In this document: in pieces, positions 8,775 to 17,249 of the stretch
Layout of the letters: every line of letters starts with the position of its first letter
Numbering within the stretch: position 1 is the first letter of the stretch
NCBI RefSeq assembly: GCF_904528075.1
Contig: NZ_LR882035.1
Location: forward strand, 2,976,001-3,040,000
Direction of reading: 5' to 3'
Source of the DNA: Agreia sp. COWG
GTDB taxonomy: Bacteria; Actinomycetota; Actinomycetes; Actinomycetales; Microbacteriaceae
Length of the DNA: 64,000 nucleotides
Made by a program: the position numbers and the translations under genes
Notes under the pieces: generated by a model
Told to the model about the DNA's origin: nothing
The model's input: only the letters and a program-made list of their open reading frames with translations
The model's database searches: none

Positions 8775-9042
8775 TCAGGGCGCACGAGGGGGCTCGCACC
8801 CCTGCCCCGCGCCCCGCAAGGGGGCTCGCGCCCCGCGCCCCTGCCTCGCACCCCGCATCTGCGCGCATCCATGCGTCAGTTGAAGCTCTCATTCACGCAG
8901 ATGAGCGCACAGAGTGACTCATGGATGCGCATGGCGCGCCTGAGCCGCCCAGGTGATGTCCTACGCGGAGGCGATGCCCATGTCGCCGGGGCAATCCGAG
9001 ATCAGCTCACGAGCGAATCCAGCGGTCGACCATACTGATTCC
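8775..9042. repeat. Intergenic repeat region with long nested inverted repeat
   Basis: Two copies of a GGGGGCTCGCxCCCC palindromic unit lie near 8788-8840. Arms at 8863-8878 and 8915-8930 pair over 16 bp with one mismatch; inside the 36-nt loop a second stem pairs CTCAT (8888-8892) with ATGAG (8901-8905). This is REP-like structure downstream of the VOC gene; it could act as a terminator. No gene is supported until 9043. Confidence 0.6.
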
Positions 9043-9261
9043 ATGTCAACCAGCAAGCTACGCATCGTGCAGTTCGTCGCGCCGTTCTTCTGGATTGTCT
9101 CGTACTTGTTCTATATGGTCTCCGACCACTTCTGGCCATTCCTCGCCGCAACCTTCGTCTTCTTGGCAAGCTCGATTGCCGCCGGTGCGATGATCAGGTA
9201 CCGAAAAAATCGACCGACAATCCCGGAGACGTCGTCAGAGGATGATGTTGCGGGCAGATGA
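9043..9261 (+). CDS. Small membrane protein, unknown function
   Basis: 72 residues from ATG at 9043: a short basic N-terminus (STSKLR), two hydrophobic helices (about residues 8-26 and 28-46), then a basic/acidic cytoplasmic tail rich in E, D and T. The composition is clearly lower in GC than the neighbours, which can mean recent acquisition. A longer frame from 8953 runs into the repeat region and is less likely. I do not recognise the family. Confidence 0.6.
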   Translation: MSTSKLRIVQFVAPFFWIVSYLFYMVSDHFWPFLAATFVFLASSIAAGAMIRYRKNRPTIPETSSEDDVAGR

Positions 9262-9309
9262 GTGACTGCATCTCGCGCACCAAGGCGGCCTACGCGACGA
9301 CAGCTCGGT

Positions 9310-10596
9310 TCACGGCGTGTCCGTAGACCCCGCCGGCTTCAGGGCCCACGCCGTGACCGACACGGTGGATCCCTTCACCACATCGAGAGACACCGGCCAA
9401 GAACCGCGCGTCTCGCCCGCGTACATCGCCCCGTAGAGCTTGCTGGCGACGAGCTCACCGCGCGTCGAGTTCGCATCCCAGCCGAGGTAGGTGACGGCAG
9501 ACCCCTGCGCAGGAATCTCCACACGCTGCGCTCCCGGGTCCGTCGACATGAACGATCCGCCTCGTTCGAACGTCACGTCGAGAAGGTGGCCGTTCTGGTC
9601 TTCGAAGGCGAAGTCGGGGTAACCGTCGACGACGCACGGCGCGTCAGAGAAGTTCATCAAGGTGACCGACAGAACCCGATGCCCGGTCGCCGCCTGGTCG
9701 TCGCCGAGCAGCATCATCGCCTGGTCGGGCGTGCACCAGCCGGATGCCGGGGACACCGCGTCGGGCGCAACCGTCGGCACGGGGTCGCCTTCCGCATACG
9801 GGTCGGGAAGCGCACCCGAGCTTTCGTCGAAACCGTTCGCCACGGCATCCTGTTGCACTGACTCGGTCTGGGCGACCCGCAGACCAGTGACGCCGACGAC
9901 GCCCACGAGGACGAGAGCGATCACGGCGACCGAGGCGCTCACGAGCACGCCACGGCGACGCGGCGCGCCCGCCTCGGCGCGATCCCCGGCTGCGTCGCCC
10001 ACTTCGCCTGCCCGCTCTGCTCCGTCGCCGCGACTACCGTCGTGACTATCGAGTCGGCTGCCGTTCCGTCTGTCACCCCGGCTGCGTCGTCGGGCGAAAA
10101 GCCCCGCCGCAAGCGCCGGAACCCACCCCTGCACGAGTCCCCAGTAGGCGCCGATGCCCGCTTGGGTTCCGAGCCCGTCGAGCAGCATCTGCAAACGGCC
10201 GGGCGGAAAAGCATCGACGATGGTGGCCAGGTCAGCGGCGAAACCGACAAGGCCCCCGGCGATGACCGCCGCCAGCCAGAGGGTCGCGAAGCGAGCGCGC
10301 GAGGGGTTCGCCGCCCCGAAGAACCCGGAGACCAGCCGATGCACCGCCGCGATAGCCAGGGCTCCGGCGAGCGCCGCGAGGGACGCCCAGAGCGGATCGC
10401 GGGCCCCGGCGAAGAGGGGCACCGTGGGCGGCAGCACCGCGCCGACGCTCGCGCCGAGAACAGCGTTCCACGTGAGGGCGCCGTTGAGAGCTCCACTCAG
10501 AACCCACAACGCCGAGCTCAGTGCCGCCGCGATCCACAAGGGGGCGTTTCGTCGAAGGATAGATCTCCGGCCGAGGTCGGGCGAGTGTGCGCGCAT
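9310..10596 (-). CDS. Membrane protein with C-terminal DUF4232 domain
   Basis: 428 residues. The first half has four to five hydrophobic helices (about 17-155) of a small polytopic membrane domain, followed by a charged Arg/Asp/Gly-rich linker (about 165-215), one further transmembrane helix (about 222-240) and an extracellular domain whose Cys pair (GWC...APCVVDGYPDFAFED) and beta pattern match the actinobacterial DUF4232 family. DUF4232 domains occur on secreted lipoproteins of unknown role, so joining one to a polytopic domain is somewhat unusual. Stand-alone gene. Confidence 0.75.
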   Translation of the reverse strand: MRAHSPDLGRRSILRRNAPLWIAAALSSALWVLSGALNGALTWNAVLGASVGAVLPPTVPLFAGARDPLWASLAALAGALAIAAVHRLVSGFFGAANPSRARFATLWLAAVIAGGLVGFAADLATIVDAFPPGRLQMLLDGLGTQAGIGAYWGLVQGWVPALAAGLFARRRSRGDRRNGSRLDSHDGSRGDGAERAGEVGDAAGDRAEAGAPRRRGVLVSASVAVIALVLVGVVGVTGLRVAQTESVQQDAVANGFDESSGALPDPYAEGDPVPTVAPDAVSPASGWCTPDQAMMLLGDDQAATGHRVLSVTLMNFSDAPCVVDGYPDFAFEDQNGHLLDVTFERGGSFMSTDPGAQRVEIPAQGSAVTYLGWDANSTRGELVASKLYGAMYAGETRGSWPVSLDVVKGSTVSVTAWALKPAGSTDTP

Positions 10597-10772
10597 GTGC
10601 CCACGCTAGGGCACTCCTGAATTGTGGGCAGGGCGCGCCGCCTGGGCCGAGCCGCAGAGCCCATTCGCCTGACCGAAGAATAACCGATCGGGCACCGCGT
10701 CAGACGCCGAGCCTGATGTCACCGAGAGTTGCGCCTACGAGGTGTGCACCGTCCCGTCGAAGACGATGCCCG

Positions 10773-11096
10773 TCAGAGCGCCTTCTGTCGATACTCCGTG
10801 GAATACGTGCGACCCTCGAACCCGCCGAGCTGCTGCCGCTTGGCCAGCGACCGATCGCGCAGCTGCTCGTCGGTGATGCCCTCGTGCCGGGCGAGCTCGG
10901 CGATGACATCGAGCAGGTCGGCGAGCTCCGCAATGAGTTCGTCGGTGCTCTGTGCGCCGGCCGCCTCAGCCGCCTCTTCGCGCAGCTTGTCGCGCAGGGC
11001 ACGGGAGAAGCCCGCGTCGTCGAGCGCCCGAGTTTCGACGAATCCCCCGTGCTCGCGCACCCGCTGCGGCACCCCGTCACGAATCAGCTTGCCCAT
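10773..11096 (-). CDS. MazG-like NTP pyrophosphohydrolase
   Basis: 107 residues, complete. The all-alpha NTP-PPase signature is visible: EEAAEA, then about 15 residues later ELADLLDV, i.e. the ExxE and ExxD metal-binding pairs of the MazG/HisE superfamily. The N-terminus GKLIRDGVP is typical of the small house-cleaning subgroup (COG4997-type). Expected role: hydrolysis of non-canonical nucleoside triphosphates to monophosphates in the cytosol. No close operon partner. Confidence 0.82.
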   Translation of the reverse strand: MGKLIRDGVPQRVREHGGFVETRALDDAGFSRALRDKLREEAAEAAGAQSTDELIAELADLLDVIAELARHEGITDEQLRDRSLAKRQQLGGFEGRTYSTEYRQKAL

Positions 11097-11316
11097 ACCG
11101 TGAACCCTAGGGCGCCGCTCGCGGGTTCGGCCAGGGCCGGTCGCGAGTTACCCCGCGGGCGGGCCCGGCGCGAACTGCTCGACGCCTCGCGAGCGACGGG
11201 CTAGCAACGAACCGCGGGCCACACGCGAGCTGCCCTGGTCCACCGTCTTGGCGCGAATCGACCTTCCCTGCGCGGTTTCGGTCGATCTGCGCCACAGGGC
11301 AAGCGAGACTGGAGGC

Positions 11317-11958
11317 ATGCCTGACGTCAGCGACGCCTATTCCGGCCGTGCTTCCGAATACATCGAGCATCTGGGCTCCGTCGCCGCCATGCACCCCTCC
11401 GACCGTGACCTCATCGCCACCTGGGCCGACGGCGTCTCAGGCTCGATTCTCGACGCCGGATGCGGCCCCGGCCACTGGACGAACTTCGTCACCGAGCGCC
11501 GCCTCGCGCAACGTCGACTCGCGCATCCCGACCCCGCGCATGCCACCTCCGCCACCCGGGGCATCGACCTCGTGCCCGAGTTCATCGAGCACGCGCGCCG
11601 CAGCTACCCCGGCATCCCGTTCGACGTCGGCAGCATCGACGCGCTTAACGCGCCGGCCGCCAGCCTCGGCGGCATTCTCGCGTGGTATTCGCTGATCCAT
11701 CACGAGCCCGACGCCATCCGGACGCCCATCGACGAGTTCGCCCGCTCACTCGCGCCCGGCGGCCTGCTACTGCTCGGCTTCTTCGAGGGGCCGACAATCG
11801 AGCGCTTCGAGCACGCCGTCGTCGGTGCCTACCGCTGGCCCGTGGGCGACCTCAGCGAGCGGCTGCGAGCATCCGGCTTCGAGATCGTCGAGACCCACAC
11901 CAGAACCGGCGAGGGGTACCGGCCGCACGCAGCCATCATCGCGAGGCGCACGAGCTAG
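11317..11958 (+). CDS. Class I SAM-dependent methyltransferase
   Basis: 213 residues; GGAGG lies directly upstream of ATG 11317. Rossmann methyltransferase motif I is ILDAGCGPGHWT (about residues 46-57), a post-I segment GIDLVPEFIEHARR and a motif II-like ILAWYSLIHH. A His/Arg/Ala-rich insertion (about 62-82) separates motif I from the acidic strand, slightly unusual. Cytosolic; acceptor unknown. The in-frame extension to 11248 lacks a ribosome site and is not used. Confidence 0.85.
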   Translation: MPDVSDAYSGRASEYIEHLGSVAAMHPSDRDLIATWADGVSGSILDAGCGPGHWTNFVTERRLAQRRLAHPDPAHATSATRGIDLVPEFIEHARRSYPGIPFDVGSIDALNAPAASLGGILAWYSLIHHEPDAIRTPIDEFARSLAPGGLLLLGFFEGPTIERFEHAVVGAYRWPVGDLSERLRASGFEIVETHTRTGEGYRPHAAIIARRTS

Positions 11959-12040
11959 CAGCGCGCGAGCTAGCGACGCGAAAGCCAGCGACCAAGCGAC
12001 CCAAGCGACCAGCGACCCACTCAACCGCGAGAGCCTCAGG

Positions 12041-12646
12041 TCAGCCCTGGGAAGCCCGCCCCAGAACCTGCTTCACGATCATCACCCGATACGGCTCGCC
12101 GTTCGCCGAGCACATACGGTGCTGCGTTCCGCCCTTGTAATAGGCGGAGTCCGCCGTCTCGAGCGTGAAGAGCCCGTCGTCGCCCAGGTCGAGCTTGACC
12201 GAGCCGTCGATCACGTACAAGAACTCGTCTTCGTCGTGCTGAAAGAAGTCACCGAAGTCGGCCCGCTCGCCGCGCACGTCCACCGGCAGAAAGCCCACGT
12301 CGCCGCGCACGAGGATGCGCCCCTGGCCTGCGCCGAAACCACCCTCCGAACCGTCGCGCCCGCGCACGATTCCCACTCGCGGCACCGGCTGGTCCGGCGC
12401 CGACGAGGCCAGGGCCCCACCCGCCAGCAGCTCTACCTGGCTACTGCCGAGCGCGTGCGCGATGCGGCCGAGCGACGCGATGCTCGGCTGCGCGAGGCCC
12501 CTCTCGATCTGGCTCAGAAAGGGGTGCGACAGCTCGCTCATACGGGCGAGTTTCACGAGGGTAAGGCCCCTCAGTTGCCGGATGCTGCGGATGCGGTTTC
12601 CGAGATCGGGCGACTCTCGCGGGTCGATCGTTGAGCGCGGAGACAT
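12041..12646 (-). CDS. XRE-family regulator with C-terminal cupin domain
   Basis: 201 residues from ATG 12646, preceded by GAAGGA. A helix-turn-helix (about 17-70: LTLVKLARMSELSHPFLSQIERGLAQPSIASLGRIAHAL) precedes a cupin_2 beta-barrel (about 110-195) with the segments DEDEFLYVIDGSV and GTQHRM. HTH-cupin proteins sense a small molecule and regulate nearby catabolic genes. It is divergent from the receptor-monooxygenase-lyase-esterase operon starting at 12871, and the gap contains a 16-nt direct repeat suited to an operator, so this operon is the probable target. Confidence 0.9.
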   Translation of the reverse strand: MSPRSTIDPRESPDLGNRIRSIRQLRGLTLVKLARMSELSHPFLSQIERGLAQPSIASLGRIAHALGSSQVELLAGGALASSAPDQPVPRVGIVRGRDGSEGGFGAGQGRILVRGDVGFLPVDVRGERADFGDFFQHDEDEFLYVIDGSVKLDLGDDGLFTLETADSAYYKGGTQHRMCSANGEPYRVMIVKQVLGRASQG

Positions 12647-12764
12647 TGATTCCTTCGAGAGTTCGGTGACGGCGGCGGCGCAGAACGGGGCCACCGGGCG
12701 TCCCAGCCCAAATTTACACGCCGCCTTCCGCCTGTCACGCGGCCGAAACATGACACGGATACTT

Positions 12765-12800
12765 TTGCTCCTATCAACATTCTGTTGCTTTTATCAACAT
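12765..12800. promoter_or_regulatory. 16-nt direct repeats between the XRE-cupin gene and its divergent operon
   Basis: TTGCTCCTATCAACAT (12765-12780) and TTGCTTTTATCAACAT (12785-12800): 14 of 16 identical, 20-bp period, in an AT-rich pocket. The junction also forms CAACA-TTC-TGTTG (12775-12787). The two-turn pitch suggests two regulator dimers on one helix face; assignment to the XRE-cupin protein is inference. Confidence 0.6.
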
Positions 12801-12870
12801 AGCTTCACTGCAGCCCCAATGCCCCACCGCCCCACCGCTCATTCCTCACATCCCGATACAAGGAGACGAC

Positions 12871-14049
12871 ATGCGCAGCACCCGAACCCGGCTCGTGGCC
12901 GCCAGTCTGATGGCCGTCACTGCCATCACCCTCAGTGCGTGCAGCGGCGGCGCGGCCGGCAGCACCGACACGAGCGCGTCCTCCGGCCTCACGGTCGGCT
13001 CGACCGACCTCGCGGCGGCCGGCTGCCCTGCCAAGGTCGTCATCCAGACCGACTGGAACCCCGAGGCCGAGCACGGCCATCTCTACGAGCTGCTGGGAAA
13101 AGACCACACCGTCGACCCCGGCAACAAGACGGTGTCGGGGCCGCTGATGTCGAAGGGCGAATACACCGGCGTCGACGTGGAGATTCGGGCGGGCGGGCCG
13201 GCCATCGGATTCCAGAGCGTGTCGAGCCAGATGTACACCGACACGAGTATCACCCTCGGCTACGTCGTCACCGACGAGGCCATCCAGAATTCCGAATCGC
13301 TGCCGACGACAGCGGTCTTCGCGCCGCTCGACAAGAGCCCGCTCATGATCATGTGGGATCCGGCGACCTACCCCGACGCCAAGACCATCCCCGATGTCGT
13401 GAAGGCCGGCGCCACCGTTCGCTACTTCGGCGGCTACACCTACATGGAGTACCTCAAGGAGACGGGCGTGATTCCCGAGTCGCAGGTCGACGGCGGCTAC
13501 GACGGCACCCCAGCGAACTTCGTCGCTGCGGGCGGCAAGGACGCGCAGCAGGGTTATGCCTCCGCCGAGCCGTACATCTACCAGAACGAGGTCTCTGCCT
13601 GGGGCAAGCCGGTGAAGTACCAGCTCATCCACGACCTGGGCTACCAGCCCTATATCTCGGCGATCTCGGTTCGCTCCGGTGAGCTGCAGTCGCTGTCGCC
13701 CTGCCTCAAAGCCCTGGTGCCGGTGCTGCAGCAGGCCGAGGTCGACTACTACGCCGATCCGGCGGCCGCCAACTCGCTCATCCTCGACCTCGTCGACCAG
13801 TACGCCACCGGCTGGGTCTACTCGCAGGGCGTCGCCGACTACTCGGTGAAGACGCAGCTCGACGAGGGCCTCGCCAGCAACGGAGACAACGGCACCATCG
13901 GCGACTTCGACACGAGCCGCGTGAGCGACCTGCTCAGCAAGGTGACGCCGATCTTCGAGAAGCAGGGCACCGCTCCCAAGCAGGGACTCACCGCAGACGA
14001 CCTCGTGACGAACGAGTTCATCGACCCCTCCATCGGGCTCGGCAAGTAG
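12871..14049 (+). CDS. ABC-type solute-binding lipoprotein (NMT1/SsuA-like)
   Basis: 392 residues; AAGGAG precedes ATG 12871. Lipoprotein signal with lipobox LSAC (about Cys25). The mature part matches periplasmic-type receptors of the nitrate/sulfonate/thiamine-precursor (NMT1) class: IQTDWNPEAEHGHLYELLG, a vDVEIRAGGPAIGF strand and a hinge ending in EFIDPSIGLGK. It should capture a small organic ligand outside the cell. No permease or ATPase gene is beside it, so the transporter must be completed elsewhere or the protein acts as a sensor. First gene of a tight operon (7-bp gap to the next). Confidence 0.85.
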   Translation: MRSTRTRLVAASLMAVTAITLSACSGGAAGSTDTSASSGLTVGSTDLAAAGCPAKVVIQTDWNPEAEHGHLYELLGKDHTVDPGNKTVSGPLMSKGEYTGVDVEIRAGGPAIGFQSVSSQMYTDTSITLGYVVTDEAIQNSESLPTTAVFAPLDKSPLMIMWDPATYPDAKTIPDVVKAGATVRYFGGYTYMEYLKETGVIPESQVDGGYDGTPANFVAAGGKDAQQGYASAEPYIYQNEVSAWGKPVKYQLIHDLGYQPYISAISVRSGELQSLSPCLKALVPVLQQAEVDYYADPAAANSLILDLVDQYATGWVYSQGVADYSVKTQLDEGLASNGDNGTIGDFDTSRVSDLLSKVTPIFEKQGTAPKQGLTADDLVTNEFIDPSIGLGK

Positions 14050-14056
14050 GGCGAGT

Positions 14057-15553
14057 GTGACGCACCGACAGGCATCCGGCGGCACGCCCACCGACGAGCT
14101 GGCCACCACCGACGACCTGGCCACCGCCGAGGACCTGGCCGCGATGGGCGCCCTGGCCGCACTGGCCGAGACGGCGCGAGCAGAGCGCGGCCAGCTCGCC
14201 TACCCCGACCGGGTGTGGACACGTCCGGGCCACACGAGCTCGGGCGAGCCCATCGACGACGTGATCATCGTGGGCGCCGGGCAATCCGGGCTCGGCATCT
14301 ACGAGGGACTGCGGCGAGACGGGGTCGCGCGCATCCGGCTGCTGGATGCGGCGCCCGCCGGCCGCGAGGGCGTGTGGGAGACCTTTGCGCGCATGGCGAC
14401 CCTGCGCACGCCGAAGATCCTCAACGGGCTCGACTTCGGCCAGCCGTCGCTCTCGCTGCGCTCCTGGTACGTGGCCCGCTACGGCGAGCCGGCATGGCAG
14501 GCGCTGCACCAGATTGCCCGCCCCGACTGGGCCGCCTACCTCGCCTGGTACCGCGACACGCTCGACATTCCCGTCGAGAGCGGGGTGAGCGTGACCGACG
14601 TGCACTGGGCCGAGGGGTCGGGCGTGGTGGTCGAGGCCTCCACCGCCGACGGCCCGCGGTCGTTCGCCGCGCGCACGGTCGTTCTGGCGACCGGATACGA
14701 CGGGGCCGGCAACTGGGCGGCCCCCGACATCGTGCGGTCGGCCCTCGAACCCCGGCTGTGGAGCCACTCCAACGGCCACGTCGACTTCGCCGCGCTGAAG
14801 GGCCTGCGGGTGGGCATCATCGGGCACGGCGCCTCGGCGTTCGACAACGCGGCGGCGGCGCTGGCCGCCGGCGCCGCGAGCGCGGATCTGCTGTTCAGGC
14901 GCGCCGAGCTGCCCCGCATCAATCCGCTACGACGCGTGGAGACCGCGGCCCTGATGGGTCACTATCCGGCGCTCTCCGACGAAACACGGTGGAGCATCGC
15001 GCACTTCGTGAAGCGCGTCGACCAACCACCGGCGGAGTCGGGCTATCGGGCGGCGATGGCCTCTCCGGGCTTCGCCATGTACGCGGCCTCACCCCTGCTC
15101 TCGGTCGCGCAGGTGGGCGGGGCTGTGCGAGTGACCACGCCGTCGAGAACGTTCGACTTCGACCACCTCATCTGCGCCACCGGTCTGACCGTGCGGCTCG
15201 AGAGCCGACCGGAGTTGCGCACGCTGGCACACCTCGTCGATCGCTGGAGCACCCGGCGCCCCGATCTCGTCGGCTCGACGGGCCAGGCCGGGAGCGCACT
15301 GGGCCAGTACCCGTACCTGGGCGCGGCGTACGAGTTCACTCCCATCGACGCTCAGCACGACTGGGTGTCGCGCGTCTTCGCCTTCAGTGGGCTGGGCTTC
15401 GTGAGCCAGGGGCCGCACTCGACCTCGATCAGCGGGCACAAGCACGCGATTCCACGGGTGGTCGCCGGCGTGACACGGCAGCTGCTGCTCGACGAGCAGC
15501 CCCGCATCGTCGACGACCTGGCCGCATTCGACACCGAGGAGACCTATCTCTGA
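14057..15553 (+). CDS. FAD/NAD(P)-dependent flavoprotein (monooxygenase-like)
   Basis: 498 residues, GTG start 7 bp after the receptor gene. An Ala/Asp/Thr-rich leader (residues 1-55) precedes the FAD-binding motif VIIVGAGQSGLGIYEGL (about 70-86), and a second nucleotide-binding GxGxSA motif VGIIGHGASAFDN (about 253-265); a late ATG motif (CATGL) is also present. This two-dinucleotide layout is that of class B flavoprotein monooxygenases and related pyridine nucleotide-disulfide fold enzymes. Likely oxidises the compound imported by the preceding receptor; substrate unknown. Confidence 0.85.
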   Translation: MTHRQASGGTPTDELATTDDLATAEDLAAMGALAALAETARAERGQLAYPDRVWTRPGHTSSGEPIDDVIIVGAGQSGLGIYEGLRRDGVARIRLLDAAPAGREGVWETFARMATLRTPKILNGLDFGQPSLSLRSWYVARYGEPAWQALHQIARPDWAAYLAWYRDTLDIPVESGVSVTDVHWAEGSGVVVEASTADGPRSFAARTVVLATGYDGAGNWAAPDIVRSALEPRLWSHSNGHVDFAALKGLRVGIIGHGASAFDNAAAALAAGAASADLLFRRAELPRINPLRRVETAALMGHYPALSDETRWSIAHFVKRVDQPPAESGYRAAMASPGFAMYAASPLLSVAQVGGAVRVTTPSRTFDFDHLICATGLTVRLESRPELRTLAHLVDRWSTRRPDLVGSTGQAGSALGQYPYLGAAYEFTPIDAQHDWVSRVFAFSGLGFVSQGPHSTSISGHKHAIPRVVAGVTRQLLLDEQPRIVDDLAAFDTEETYL

Positions 15554-15645
15554 GGCTTTGTTCCTTCTCCCACCGCCGAGCCATCCACGTCTCGCCCCCG
15601 AACCCGCTCTATGAACCCGCCACCGAAATTGAAGGACACCACCCC

Positions 15646-16155
15646 ATGACCGAGAACCTCAGCGAACGCACCCTCGAGGTGCACGACATCACGGCCGCGA
15701 ACTTCGCCGCGTTCGGCACCCTCATCGAGCCGATGGACGACGGCACCCCGTTCAGCGAGCTCGACGCGACACTCGACTTCAGCGCCGGAACGCCGCGCTT
15801 CTACGCCATGAAGCTCATCGGCCGCGGCACCTCGTTCACCCGCATCACGCGGCACCGCCGGGTGACGCAGCTGCTCGCCTCCGTCGGCGGCAACGAGTGG
15901 GCGATCGCGGTCGCGCCTCCGATCGATCCCGAGAACCCGGATGCCGCCCCCGAGCTCGACGACATCGTCGCCTTCCGAGTTCCCGGCGATGTGGCCATCG
16001 CCCTGCACCGCGCGACCTGGCATGCGGGCCCCCTGCTGCCGAAGGGCGAGCACCAGTCGTTCTTCAACCTCGAACTCGCAGACACGAACGTGGTCGACCA
16101 CCAGAACTTCGAGATCGGCGCCACCCACGGCGTCACGATGTCGCTGGCTCTGTGA
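15646..16155 (+). CDS. Ureidoglycolate lyase-family protein
   Basis: 169 residues; GAAGGA lies ten bases before ATG 15646. The cupin-like ureidoglycolate lyase (AllA) fold is indicated by FAAFGTLIEP near the start, ITRHRRVTQLLASVGG, the IAVAPP strand and FRVPGDVAIALHRATWHAGPL with its metal/substrate-side His residues. AllA releases urea from ureidoglycolate in purine breakdown, but no allantoin genes are here, so a lyase acting on an analogous ureido or hydroxy acid in this operon is possible. The stop overlaps the next gene. Confidence 0.82.
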   Translation: MTENLSERTLEVHDITAANFAAFGTLIEPMDDGTPFSELDATLDFSAGTPRFYAMKLIGRGTSFTRITRHRRVTQLLASVGGNEWAIAVAPPIDPENPDAAPELDDIVAFRVPGDVAIALHRATWHAGPLLPKGEHQSFFNLELADTNVVDHQNFEIGATHGVTMSLAL

Positions 16156-17180
16156 GGGGCAGCACGGGGGCGGGAAGCACCGACGAGAGCAGCGCCGACG
16201 GGGGCAGCACCGACGAGGGCAGCGCCGACAAGGGCGCCGCCCTTCCGCTCGACCCGCGCCTGACCGATCTGCAGGTGGCGCGCCACGTGACAGAGCTGCG
16301 GGCGCAGCAGCTCGGGCTCGCCCCGGGCCCCGTCGTCGGGGTCGAGATCAGTCGCCAGCGCACGGCGAAGGCGCGCATTCCCGACACGGCCCAGGTGCGC
16401 ACGACAGATCTCCGGGTGCCCACCCGGGCGGGCGACCGAGGCGGGCGGCTCTACGAGCCGACGGCGGGAGCATCCGGCGTCGTGCTGTTTCTTCACGGCG
16501 GAGGCTGGGTGCTCGGCGACCTCGAGATGAACGATGCACTGTGTCGAGACCTGGCCGTGGCATCCGGCACGACGCTGCTCAGCCTCGACTACAGACTGGC
16601 GCCCGAGCATCCCTTCCCGGCGGCGCTGCACGATGCGGCCGACGCGCTGTGCTGGCTGGCGACGGGGGCCGATGGCCTGGTCGACGAGCCGCTGCGGCTG
16701 GCGGTCGCGGGGCACAGCGCCGGCGGAAACCTCGCAGCCGTGCTCGCACAGCACAGCGCCGACGGGCTGCTGCCGCCGATCGCCCACCAGCTGCTGCTCT
16801 GCCCGGTTCTGGACTGCGACGTCGATCGCCCGTCGTACGCGGCCAACGCCTGCGGGCTACCGCTGACCCGTGACGACATGATCTGGTACTGGGATCTGTA
16901 CCACCCCGACGTATCGACCCGCTCGCACCCCGATGCGAGTCCGCTGCGCAGGCCGGCTCTCGATCGCCTGGCACCGGCCACCATCGTGGTCGCCGAGGCC
17001 GATCCCCTGCGCGACGAGGCGCTCGAATATGCTGATCGGCTCGACGAGGCCGGGGTCGCCGTTCGACTGGTGCGGCAGAACGGCGTGCCCCACCTGTTTC
17101 TGAACTTCGCGGGCATGACGAGCCGCGCCGATGCGATCGACTCTGCGGCGGCCGGACTGCGCGGGGCCCTGGGCGCGTAG
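16152..17180 (+). CDS. Alpha/beta hydrolase, hormone-sensitive lipase family
   Basis: 342 residues from a GTG that overlaps the preceding stop (GTGA). The first 30 residues are a degenerate Gly-Ser-Thr-Asp-Glu-Ala repeat. Seen: oxyanion motif HGGGW (from H115), nucleophile S189 in GHSAGG, acid in EADPLRDEA and His in VPHLFL, i.e. a complete HSL-type triad. These enzymes cleave short-chain carboxyl esters. Last gene of the XRE-cupin-linked operon, so it may hydrolyse the ester made by Baeyer-Villiger-type oxidation upstream (inference). Confidence 0.9.
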   Translation: MRGSTGAGSTDESSADGGSTDEGSADKGAALPLDPRLTDLQVARHVTELRAQQLGLAPGPVVGVEISRQRTAKARIPDTAQVRTTDLRVPTRAGDRGGRLYEPTAGASGVVLFLHGGGWVLGDLEMNDALCRDLAVASGTTLLSLDYRLAPEHPFPAALHDAADALCWLATGADGLVDEPLRLAVAGHSAGGNLAAVLAQHSADGLLPPIAHQLLLCPVLDCDVDRPSYAANACGLPLTRDDMIWYWDLYHPDVSTRSHPDASPLRRPALDRLAPATIVVAEADPLRDEALEYADRLDEAGVAVRLVRQNGVPHLFLNFAGMTSRADAIDSAAAGLRGALGA

Positions 17181-17208
17181 CCCGCATCGCCGCGGGCTAC
17201 GCGCCCAG
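17169..17208 (+). terminator. Perfect 17-bp hairpin ending the catabolic operon
   Basis: Arms 17169-17185 and 17192-17208 pair over 17 bp around a 6-nt loop (ATCGCC); the left arm includes the TAG stop of the esterase gene. Further copies of the right-arm word GGCTACGCGCCC follow at 17211-17222. Confidence 0.8.
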
Positions 17209-17249
17209 GACTCGGCTACGCGCCCGCGGCTCAGCTACACGCCCCGGGC

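Noticed and set aside
10042..10620. 192-residue open frame antisense to the DUF4232 gene
   Set aside because: It mirrors the coding pattern of the minus-strand gene, which has a transmembrane and DUF4232 structure; the antisense product is a charged low-complexity chain.
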